Positions 1 through 5,805 of a stretch of 16,803 bases of DNA are shown piece by piece (the stretch's first letter is position 1; each line of letters opens with the position of its first letter). Source of the DNA: Flavobacteriaceae bacterium (GTDB lineage Bacteria; Bacteroidota; Bacteroidia; Flavobacteriales; Flavobacteriaceae); assembly GCA_018623655.1 (NCBI GenBank), contig JAAZVG010000017.1, positions 1 to 16,803 of the forward strand, written 5' to 3'. Below the pieces are notes generated by a model. That model made no database searches and was not told the origin of the DNA. It saw nothing but the letters and a program-made list of their open reading frames with translations. The translations under genes were made by a program, and so were the position numbers.

Positions 1-189
1 AATCTCTGGAATAGTTACATAAAACAAACTAGGTAGACCAATACCTGGAAGGAAGTTAGGAATTACTCCAAGAAAATAAATTATTAGGTCATTTCCTCCT
101 TCATAATTTGGTCTGATGTAATCTTGAACCAATCCGAATGTTAAAAATGAAAGTCCAAAAACTATGTAATAGGAGTATTTTCTGTTCAT
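1..189 (-). CDS. Hypothetical small membrane protein (5' part only)
   Basis: An open frame on the minus strand runs from an ATG at 189 to the left edge without a stop, giving the first 63 residues (MNRKYSYYIVFGLSFLTFGL...). The purine-rich GAAAGGGA lies directly before the ATG. Two hydrophobic stretches, about residues 7-22 and 35-52, suggest at least two membrane segments, with a short polar loop (DYIRPNYEGGND) between them. I do not recognise the family and cannot give a function. The gene is AT-rich compared with rbfA and the permease nearby. It lies downstream of the tRNA gene on the same strand, separated from it by a hairpin terminator, so it probably has its own promoter. The reading frame is well supported by its membrane-protein composition, but the C-terminus lies outside the window. 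Confidence 0.6.
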   Translation of the reverse strand, partial: MNRKYSYYIVFGLSFLTFGLVQDYIRPNYEGGNDLIIYFLGVIPNFLPGIGLPSLFYVTIPEI

Positions 190-210
190 TCCCTTTCAAA
201 ATTAAATATT

Positions 211-236
211 TTGGTTCGATAATTGGTTCGATAATT
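211..236. repeat. Tandem 12-bp repeat (TTGGTTCGATAA x 2)
   Basis: TTGGTTCGATAA occurs twice in direct succession (211-222 and 223-234), and the next two bases continue the unit. It sits between the hypothetical membrane gene start and the tRNA terminator. It could be a slippage duplication in the membrane gene's upstream region or a pair of protein-binding sites. Nothing else is visible between 190 and 252. Confidence 0.75.
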
Positions 237-252
237 AAATCATTAAAAACAA

Positions 253-283
253 AAACCCTCATAGTCAAGGACTTAGAGGGTTT
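253..283 (-). terminator. Rho-independent terminator of the CAU tRNA
   Basis: AAACCCTC (253-260) pairs with GAGGGTTT (276-283). Inside, AGTC (263-266) pairs with GACT (270-273) around a three-base loop. On the minus strand the stem is followed by a T-rich tract (TTTTTGTTTTTAATG). It begins 5 bases after the tRNA 3' end, so it most likely ends the tRNA transcript. Confidence 0.8.
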
Positions 284-288
284 AAGGG

Positions 289-362
289 TGGTCCCACCTG
301 GGCTCGAACCAGGGACCAACTGATTATGAGTCAGCTACTCTAACCAACTGAGCTATAGGACC
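289..362 (-). tRNA. tRNA with CAU anticodon (elongator Met or Ile2)
   Basis: The minus strand folds into a complete cloverleaf. The acceptor stem is GGTCCTA/TGGGACC with G1-C72. The D arm is GCTC/GAGT, the anticodon stem GCTGA/TCAGT, the loop CTCATAA with anticodon CAT, the T arm CCTGG/CCAGG with TTCGAGC, and the discriminator A73 at position 289. The paired G1-C72 end excludes the initiator tRNA, which has an unpaired 1-72 position. A CAU anticodon outside the initiator can be elongator tRNA-Met or the tRNA-Ile that TilS modifies with lysidine. The GACTCATAATC anticodon arm resembles Ile2 tRNAs, but I cannot settle it by eye. The full CCA is not encoded (CCC follows A73). A promoter lies upstream and a hairpin terminator downstream, so it is a single-gene unit. 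Confidence 0.93.
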
Positions 363-375
363 TAAAGGTGGGCGC

Positions 376-406
376 CAAAATTACAGTTAATTTTTGGGTG
401 TTCCAA
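376..406 (-). promoter_or_regulatory. Promoter of the CAU tRNA (TTG-N20-TAATTTTG)
   Basis: On the minus strand TTG (404-406) is followed after 20 bases by TAATTTTG (376-383). This matches the Bacteroidota primary sigma consensus of a -33 TTG and a -7 TAnnTTTG with about 19-21 bases between them. The -7 box ends 13 bases before the mature tRNA 5' end, which fits a short 5' leader. It is the best complete promoter in the window. Confidence 0.7.
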
Positions 407-418
407 GCCTAAAATCAA

Positions 419-448
419 AGCGAATCGTTATGGCCAAAGATATTCGCT
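419..448. repeat. Inverted repeat overlapping the rbfA promoter
   Basis: AGCGAAT (419-425) and ATTCGCT (442-448) are perfect inverted copies separated by 16 bases. The right arm touches the first base of the rbfA -7 box, and the whole dyad covers the expected -33 region. It could be an operator for a dimeric repressor. No regulator gene is adjacent, and a chance 7-bp repeat is possible. Confidence 0.45.
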
Positions 449-455
449 ATTTTTG
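448..455 (+). promoter_or_regulatory. -7 promoter box of rbfA (TATTTTTG)
   Basis: TATTTTTG fits TAnnTTTG exactly and ends only 4 bases before the rbfA ATG at 460. With normal spacing, transcription would begin at or next to the A of the ATG, giving a leaderless mRNA. No clear -33 TTG is present at the right distance. Confidence 0.55.
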
Positions 456-459
456 TTTT

Positions 460-852
460 ATGGAAAGTGAAAGACAACGAAAAATTGGAGCATTATTGCA
501 GCGCGATCTGGCAGATATTCTTCAGAAAGCAGCGAAAGACTCTGGTATTTCTGGTCTACTTATATCAGTTACAGCTGTTGCAGTAACTGTTGATTTGATG
601 ATTGCAAAAGTATATTTAAGTTTTTTTCCCGAAGAAAAAAGCGATGAGCTTTTTGAGGGTGTACGGTCTAATGCCCCCTTGATTCGCCATGAACTTGCTA
701 GTCGAGCTCGCAATCAAATGCGTCGAGTTCCTGAGCTCTTGTTTTTCAAAGATGAATCTTCGAAAAAAGTAGAGGCAATAGAGCGTTCGTTAAAAGGGAT
801 AGAAAACCCTATTGAAGACCGCAGCCTACTCGACCGTCGTCAAAAAAAGTGA
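460..852 (+). CDS. rbfA: Ribosome-binding factor A
   Basis: This encodes a 130-residue protein that binds free 30S subunits and helps mature the 5' end of 16S rRNA, notably in the cold. It carries the single KH-like domain of the family: the N-terminal helix with ERQRKIGALLQRDLADIL, the central strands with VTVDLMIAKVYLSFF, and the late RNQMRRVPELLFFKDES motif. The length is normal for RbfA. An in-frame ATG exists at 394, but family proteins begin just before the ERQRKIG helix, so 460 is chosen. The promoter box 4 bases upstream supports this start. The lysine/arginine-rich tail ends in a run of seven A bases, then a TGA that overlaps the GTG start of the downstream permease (GTGA). The two genes are therefore probably co-transcribed and translationally coupled. 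Confidence 0.93.
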   Translation: MESERQRKIGALLQRDLADILQKAAKDSGISGLLISVTAVAVTVDLMIAKVYLSFFPEEKSDELFEGVRSNAPLIRHELASRARNQMRRVPELLFFKDESSKKVEAIERSLKGIENPIEDRSLLDRRQKK

Positions 853-2033
853 AAACCTCAATTTATATCGCCTGGAGGTATTTGCTTTCGAAAAGCAACC
901 AGTCTCTAGTAAACCTTGTTAGCTATCTAAGCCTTCTTGTCGTCGTCATGGCTTCAGCGGCTTTGACTGTGGTGCTCTCTGCATTTGAAGGGCTCAGAGA
1001 CCTAAGCGTCTCGTATGCTTATGAAAATTCTCCAGCCTTTAGGATTAAGCCCGAAGGCCAAGGAGTTTTTATCGTTGATTCAATAGGGCTTCAAAAGTGG
1101 GAGAAAAAGACGGGTTCTGTAGTTATCTCACAATTGTCGGTTGTGGGCCTTATTCAAAAGGGTGAGCGTGTCGTGGCTGGTAATCTTGTTGCTTATCGCC
1201 CAGGCCGCGCTGACTCAGTGCTTGTGTTATACGGATCAAATCGGTTTTCTCGAGGCGAAATGCTCCTCAGTTCTAATTCGTATTACGAATTAGGAGGCGG
1301 GAGCTATAATGCGATGATAAGCGCAGGAAGCTTAGTGCCAGGAGAACGGGCTGTCAGGCTTAGGCTCGACGCAAATGAGGTTAGGGAAAAATTTCTCACG
1401 ATAAAAGGTGTTTTCCTCGAAGAAAATGAGGATCCGATACTTGGAATCGCCGACTACGAAGACCTTCTCTATTTAGGCGGACATGCCAACGGCAGCTTTA
1501 CCTCTATTGATATAAGAGAGTCGTTTCTGTCAAAAAAAGAGATTCGTTCTGATTTAAAAAATTTGATTGGTGGGGCGTTTAAAATACAGGACAGAAAAGA
1601 ACAAAACCAATCCCTGTTTAAACTATTAAACACAGAGTATTGGGCCACCTATTTGATCTTTTCCCTTGTGCTTGTTCTGGCTTTATTCAGCTTAGTAGGT
1701 TCTATTCGATTGGTTATGGCTGACAAAAGCAGCAGCTTCTCAACCTTTAGACAAATTGGTCTTACTACGAACGAGATTAAAAACATCTTTCTCTTTTTAG
1801 GTACTGCGTTAAGTGGTTTCGGTGCTGTTATCGGGATCGGCCTTGGAATTGTTCTAGTGCTGGGGCAAAGCAAATTTGAGTGGATTAAGCTTTCGAGCGA
1901 TTTATCTTACCCAGTAGTACTTAGCACGAGTAATTTAACTATTGTGCTTGCCACCTTGCTGTTTTTCGGGTTTATCGCCTCTTTAATTTCTTCTAGAAAG
2001 CTGCCTGAAGTATCAAAGGCTATGAAATCGTAG
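849..2033 (+). CDS. FtsX/LolC-LolE-like ABC transporter permease
   Basis: This encodes a 394-residue inner-membrane protein with the layout of the FtsX/MacB permease superfamily. There is one membrane helix near residues 22-45, a large extracytoplasmic domain of about 215 residues, then three helices near 266-288, 315-338 and 364-385. The N-terminal ARYLLS-like sequence (IAWRYLLSKSNQSLVNLVSYLS) is typical of LolC/LolE, which extract lipoproteins from the inner membrane. The cytoplasmic loop between helices 2 and 3 (FRQIGLTTNEIKNIF) matches the coupling segment that touches the ATPase. No LolD-like ATPase gene is in the window. The start is GTG at 849, overlapping the rbfA stop, and no better in-frame start precedes the helix. 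The substrate could be lipoproteins but is not proven. The last 14 bases overlap the 3' end of dusB on the other strand. Confidence 0.88.
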   Translation: MKTSIYIAWRYLLSKSNQSLVNLVSYLSLLVVVMASAALTVVLSAFEGLRDLSVSYAYENSPAFRIKPEGQGVFIVDSIGLQKWEKKTGSVVISQLSVVGLIQKGERVVAGNLVAYRPGRADSVLVLYGSNRFSRGEMLLSSNSYYELGGGSYNAMISAGSLVPGERAVRLRLDANEVREKFLTIKGVFLEENEDPILGIADYEDLLYLGGHANGSFTSIDIRESFLSKKEIRSDLKNLIGGAFKIQDRKEQNQSLFKLLNTEYWATYLIFSLVLVLALFSLVGSIRLVMADKSSSFSTFRQIGLTTNEIKNIFLFLGTALSGFGAVIGIGLGIVLVLGQSKFEWIKLSSDLSYPVVLSTSNLTIVLATLLFFGFIASLISSRKLPEVSKAMKS

Positions 2034-3030
2034 AAAAATCAAAGCTTGCAAACTCCTTTTCAGCTCTTTCTAGTGTTTCAAAAACCTCGCTTGAAGTTTC
2101 TGCACTAACAAGATTCATGCGAAGTGGTTTGAAGTTTGGGATACCCTTAAAGTAATTGGTGTAATGTCTCCGCGTTTCATAAACCGCAAGCCTTTCTCCT
2201 TTCCAATCAATAGACATGCTTAAGTGTCTTCGAGCAGCCTCAACGCGTTCTTGCATGGTGGGAGGGGCTAGACGATTTCCTGTCTGCATAAAGTGTTTTA
2301 CCTCTCTAAAGAACCAGGGGTATCCAATACTTGCTCGGCCTATCATTGCTCCGTCTAATCCAAATTTATCACGCATTTTAATTGCTGCTTCTGGTGTATT
2401 GACGTCGCCGTTGCCAAAAACAGGTATAAGCATTCTTGGATTATTCTTAACCTCGGCTATGGGCCCCCAATCTGCAAGACCTTTATACATCTGTACTCGC
2501 GTTCTTCCGTGAATTGAAATAGCCTTGATCCCTACGTCTTGAAGGCGTTCTGCTACCTCAACAATCTTTATTGAATCACTGTCCCAGCCTAAGCGTGTCT
2601 TTACCGTTACCGGAAGTTTTGTTCTTTTAACAATCTCGCTAGTTAACTTGACCATTCGTGGAATGTCTCGTAAAATGCCAGCTCCAGCATTTTTACATAC
2701 CACTTTTTTAACAGGGCATCCGAAATTAATGTCAATAATGTCAGGATTAGAACGCTCAACAATGTCTACTGCTTCAAGCATAGCGTCTAATTCAGCGCCG
2801 AAAATCTGAATTCCAACGGGACGCTCCTTTTCATATATGTCAAGCTTGATCACCGATTTTGCCGCGTCACGAATAAGGCCCTCAGAAGAAATAAATTCGG
2901 TATAAACAACATCTGCGCCCTGCTCTTTACATAGGGCCCTAAATGGAGGGTCGCTCACGTCTTCCATCGGTGCAAGAAGCAGTGGGAACTCAGGTAAGTT
3001 TATGTCTGCGATTTTCGCCAAATCATACAA
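2020..3030 (-). CDS. dusB: tRNA-dihydrouridine synthase B
   Basis: This flavoenzyme reduces specific uridines in the tRNA D-loop to dihydrouridine with NADPH. The TIM-barrel signatures are all present: LAPMEDVSDPPFR (FMN binding, residues 19-31), TEFISSEG, INFGCP with the catalytic Cys105, KTRLGWD (144-150), IHGRTRVQMYKG (173-184), GNGDVNTPEAA, and GAMIGRASIGYPWFF for the FMN phosphate. The length of 336 residues is normal. No ATG is in frame at the beginning. The candidates are TTG at 3030 and TTG at 3021. The second would give MAKIADINLPEFP, closer to relatives that start near a KIG/KIA motif. The gene stands alone on the minus strand. A promoter box (TATTTTTG, 3039-3046) sits 8 bases before the first TTG, leaving little or no leader. 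Confidence 0.94.
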   Translation of the reverse strand: MYDLAKIADINLPEFPLLLAPMEDVSDPPFRALCKEQGADVVYTEFISSEGLIRDAAKSVIKLDIYEKERPVGIQIFGAELDAMLEAVDIVERSNPDIIDINFGCPVKKVVCKNAGAGILRDIPRMVKLTSEIVKRTKLPVTVKTRLGWDSDSIKIVEVAERLQDVGIKAISIHGRTRVQMYKGLADWGPIAEVKNNPRMLIPVFGNGDVNTPEAAIKMRDKFGLDGAMIGRASIGYPWFFREVKHFMQTGNRLAPPTMQERVEAARRHLSMSIDWKGERLAVYETRRHYTNYFKGIPNFKPLRMNLVSAETSSEVFETLERAEKEFASFDFSTIS

Positions 3031-3038
3031 TTCTGTAG

Positions 3039-3046
3039 CAAAAATA
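3039..3046 (-). promoter_or_regulatory. -7 promoter box of dusB (TATTTTTG)
   Basis: On the minus strand TATTTTTG matches TAnnTTTG exactly. A TTG on the same strand (3069-3071) lies 22 bases upstream, close to the usual -33 distance. The expected transcript start is about 4 bases before the TTG start codon at 3030. Confidence 0.6.
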
Positions 3047-3052
3047 ATGGAT

Positions 3053-3060
3053 TATCTTTG
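3053..3060 (+). promoter_or_regulatory. -7 promoter box of lepA (TATCTTTG)
   Basis: TATCTTTG followed by C matches the extended Bacteroidota -7 consensus. It ends 38 bases before the lepA ATG, giving a leader of roughly 30-35 bases. A clear -33 TTG is not seen; that region is occupied by the dusB start. Confidence 0.65.
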
Positions 3061-3098
3061 CTTGCCTGCAAATCATTCTCTGCAGTTAGGAATCGGCT

Positions 3099-4895
3099 AT
3101 GAAAAACATTCGTAATTTTTGCATCATTGCGCATATCGACCACGGAAAAAGCACCCTGGCAGATCGACTACTAGACTTTACTGGTTCTGTAACAGACAGA
3201 GAAAAGCAAGATCAGCTTCTCGACAATATGGATCTTGAACGAGAACGCGGTATTACCATCAAAAGCCATGCGATTCAAATGAATTACACCTACCAAGGTG
3301 AGGAGTACATTTTAAACCTTATCGATACTCCTGGTCATGTAGATTTCTCTTACGAGGTGTCGCGATCGATAGCGGCGTGTGAGGGGGCGTTACTTATTGT
3401 TGATGCTGCACAAAGCATTCAAGCACAAACCATTTCAAATTTATACCTGGCGCTTGAAAACGATCTTGAAATCGTTCCTGTCTTAAACAAAATCGACCTG
3501 CCAAGCGCTAATCCTGAGGAAGTAACAGACGATATTGTGAACTTACTTGGTTGTGACGCTTCAGAAGTAATCCCTGCCAGTGCAAAAACTGGGTTGGGAA
3601 TAGCGGAAATTCTTAAAGCAATAATCGAACGAGTTCCCGCTCCTAAAGGCAGTTCTGAAGAGCCGCTACAAGCTCTTGTTTTCGATTCAGTTTACAACCC
3701 GTTTAGAGGTGTTGAAACCTACTTTAGAATTCTCAATGGCTCGATCAAAAAAGGAGACCGCATCACGTTTATGGCCACGGGCAAAAACTACTTCGCAGAC
3801 GAAATAGGAACGCTTCGATTAAAACAAGAGCCAAAAAAAGAAATTCACACAGGTGATGTTGGCTACCTTATTACAGGAATTAAAGATGCAAGAGAGGTAA
3901 AGGTTGGTGACACGATTACTTTGACAGACAGAAAGTCTGCCTCGGCAATTGAAGGGTTTGAAGAGGTAAAGCCGATGGTTTTTGCAGGTATTTATCCAGT
4001 AGACACCGAAGATTATGAAGAACTCCGGGCCTCGATGGAAAAGCTTCAATTAAACGACGCCTCGCTCGTTTTTTCTCCAGAAAGCTCTGCCGCGCTTGGT
4101 TTTGGTTTTCGATGCGGGTTCCTAGGAATGCTTCACATGGAAATCATTCAAGAACGCTTAGAACGAGAGTTTGATATGACGGTTATCACTACGGTGCCTA
4201 ACGTAAGTTATCACGCTTTCAATAAGAAAAGCCCTGATCAACCCATTATCGTAAACAATCCGTCTGATCTTCCTGACCCCTCGGGGCTGGATCGAGTAGA
4301 AGAACCTTATATCAAGGCTTCTATAATCACCAAGTCAGACTTTGTGGGTAATGTGATGTCACTTTGTATCGAAAAACGAGGGAATATCACGAACCAAACC
4401 TACCTCACCCCTGAGCGAGTTGAGCTTAATTTTGATATGCCGCTAGCCGAAATCGTCTTTGATTTTTACGATCGCCTTAAAACGATTTCCAAAGGGTATG
4501 CCTCTTTCGATTATAGTCCGATCGGAATGCGAGAGTCAAAGTTAGTTCGTGTAGATATTCTTTTAAACGCTCAGTCTGTTGACGCTTTATCTGCGCTTGT
4601 TCACTTTGATAATGCACAAACTATTGGAAAAAAGATGTGCGAAAAACTAAAAGAGCTTATTCCGAGGCAACAATTCGATATTCCGATTCAAGCAGCTATT
4701 GGGGCAAAAATCATCTCTAGAGAAACTATCAAGGCGTTGCGTAAAGACGTGACTGCCAAGTGTTATGGTGGTGATATTTCTCGTAAACGCAAACTTCTTG
4801 AAAAACAGAAAAAAGGAAAGAAGCGTATGCGTCAAATAGGGAATGTTGAAATTCCACAGCAGGCTTTCATGGCGGTGTTAAAACTAAATGACTAA
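3099..4895 (+). CDS. lepA: Elongation factor 4 (back-translocating GTPase LepA)
   Basis: This encodes a 598-residue ribosome-associated GTPase that promotes back-translocation or remodelling of stalled ribosomes. The G motifs are intact: AHIDHGKST (residues 11-19), ERGITIKSHAI (49-59), DTPGH (76-80), NKID (130-133) and SAKTG (161-165). The beta-barrel domain 2, the two EF-G-like domains and the LepA-specific C-terminal domain follow. The C-terminus is basic and conserved (TAKCYGGDISRKRKLLEKQK, then MRQIGNVEIPQQAFMAVL). The length is that of the family. The ATG at 3099 precedes the conserved MKNIRNFCIIAHIDHGKST start. It is the first gene of a long plus-strand run; 40 bp separate it from the stress-protein gene, and no strong terminator is visible there. 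Confidence 0.98.
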   Translation: MKNIRNFCIIAHIDHGKSTLADRLLDFTGSVTDREKQDQLLDNMDLERERGITIKSHAIQMNYTYQGEEYILNLIDTPGHVDFSYEVSRSIAACEGALLIVDAAQSIQAQTISNLYLALENDLEIVPVLNKIDLPSANPEEVTDDIVNLLGCDASEVIPASAKTGLGIAEILKAIIERVPAPKGSSEEPLQALVFDSVYNPFRGVETYFRILNGSIKKGDRITFMATGKNYFADEIGTLRLKQEPKKEIHTGDVGYLITGIKDAREVKVGDTITLTDRKSASAIEGFEEVKPMVFAGIYPVDTEDYEELRASMEKLQLNDASLVFSPESSAALGFGFRCGFLGMLHMEIIQERLEREFDMTVITTVPNVSYHAFNKKSPDQPIIVNNPSDLPDPSGLDRVEEPYIKASIITKSDFVGNVMSLCIEKRGNITNQTYLTPERVELNFDMPLAEIVFDFYDRLKTISKGYASFDYSPIGMRESKLVRVDILLNAQSVDALSALVHFDNAQTIGKKMCEKLKELIPRQQFDIPIQAAIGAKIISRETIKALRKDVTAKCYGGDISRKRKLLEKQKKGKKRMRQIGNVEIPQQAFMAVLKLND

Positions 4896-4935
4896 GTATA
4901 GAATTTAGTATCTTCTAAGCCTATAAACCTGGGCT

Positions 4936-5805
4936 ATGAATCAAAGCTTACACCAGCACAACCCTTTTAAACGAATGCTCTTCGGGTTCGCGTTTTCGCC
5001 AAGCCTTGAAAGTAATTTACATGAAGTGGTGCGACTCACTGAGTTTTTTGGTTCTGAGCTTATTCTGCTGCATGTGGGCGAAAAAACCGAAGAAAAGCAG
5101 AGAAAGATAGATTCAATTGTTGCCGCAACTTCTGCTCCATCGAGAGTTCAAGAACTCCACTGGATCCCCGGTGATCCTTATACTACGCTTTTAAATTCTA
5201 CTAAAGATTTATCTATTGATCTTTTGGTGTTGGGGGCCATGCAACACGAGTCGCTCTTTCGGTTTTATGTGGGCTCTGTAGCTCGTAAATTAACCCGATC
5301 TGTTAAGTGTTCTGTGTTGCTACTCATAAAGCCAGCTGTAGAACGCGTAGCTTGTAAACATGTTGTTGTTAGTGGGTTTAAAACCCCCTCTTTGCCTAAC
5401 ACCCTTTTTGAGGGCTTCTATGCCGCTCAATGTTTGGGCGCAAACAAAGCCACCATCGTAGAAGAAATTGCCAACAAAACGGTAAAAGTAAGTGTTGATG
5501 ATGATCGAAGTCTTCTTCGAAATCTTCGAAGAAAGCGAGTGTTAGAAGCAGAGGAGGATCGAAGGGTCACAGAGCTCATCGATAAACTTCCAAGGGCGCT
5601 TACCTCCTCGATCAATGTTCAAAAACAAGCCATTTTTGGCAAAAGAGGGTATTCTATTGGTCATTATGCTGAAGTGACAAGGGCTGATCTCTTAGTAATG
5701 GATGCTCCGGCAAAAACCTCTGTTTTAAGCCGAATCATAACCCAAGATGTTGAGTTCATTTTGTCTGATCTGCCATCAGACTTGCTGATTTGTAGAACAA
5801 AATGA
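4936..5805 (+). CDS. Two-domain universal stress protein (UspA superfamily)
   Basis: This encodes a 289-residue cytoplasmic protein with two Usp-like halves, the layout of UspE-type proteins. The first half (about 10-132) has the LLFGFAFSP-type first strand, the SELILLHVGEK strand, DLLVLGAMQ, and the end GSVARKLTRSVKCSVLLL. The ATP motif G-x2-G-x9-G-S is present as G100, Q103, G113, S114, so its second glycine is lost. The second half (about 140-289) keeps the fold pattern (ADLLVMDAP..., SDLLICRTK) but no glycine motif. ATP binding is therefore doubtful and a protein-binding role more likely. Its stop overlaps the SulP start (ATGA), so the two are translationally coupled. This suggests it senses or controls the transporter, which is inference from context. 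Confidence 0.85.
   Translation: MNQSLHQHNPFKRMLFGFAFSPSLESNLHEVVRLTEFFGSELILLHVGEKTEEKQRKIDSIVAATSAPSRVQELHWIPGDPYTTLLNSTKDLSIDLLVLGAMQHESLFRFYVGSVARKLTRSVKCSVLLLIKPAVERVACKHVVVSGFKTPSLPNTLFEGFYAAQCLGANKATIVEEIANKTVKVSVDDDRSLLRNLRRKRVLEAEEDRRVTELIDKLPRALTSSINVQKQAIFGKRGYSIGHYAEVTRADLLVMDAPAKTSVLSRIITQDVEFILSDLPSDLLICRTK

Larger units (their letters stand above)
3037..3062. repeat. Dyad of back-to-back promoter boxes between dusB and lepA
   Basis: AGCAAAAATAAT (3037-3048) and ATTATCTTTGCT (3051-3062) are inverted copies with a single mismatch and a 2-bp spacer. Each arm contains a full TAnnTTTG element reading outward, one toward dusB and one toward lepA. Polymerases on the two promoters would overlap heavily, so the dyad may impose mutual exclusion or be bound by one regulator. 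Confidence 0.75.

Noticed and set aside
213..231. GGTTCGA in the tandem repeat equals the tRNA T-loop sequence, suggesting an attachment-site copy
   Set aside because: Only 7 bases match, the orientation is opposite to the tRNA, and no longer identity to the tRNA 3' end or integrase gene is present.
394..459. N-terminal extension of rbfA from an upstream ATG
   Set aside because: The extra 22 residues are not RbfA-like, and they cover the promoter box and inverted repeat.
2216..2512. 98-codon frame on the strand opposite dusB
   Set aside because: It lies fully inside a clear DusB gene and has no recognisable domain; it is a shadow of the coding sequence.
4900..4925. Possible promoter (TATCTTCT) before the stress-protein gene
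   Set aside because: Two mismatches to TAnnTTTG and no -33 element; transcription from lepA across the 40-bp gap is equally likely.
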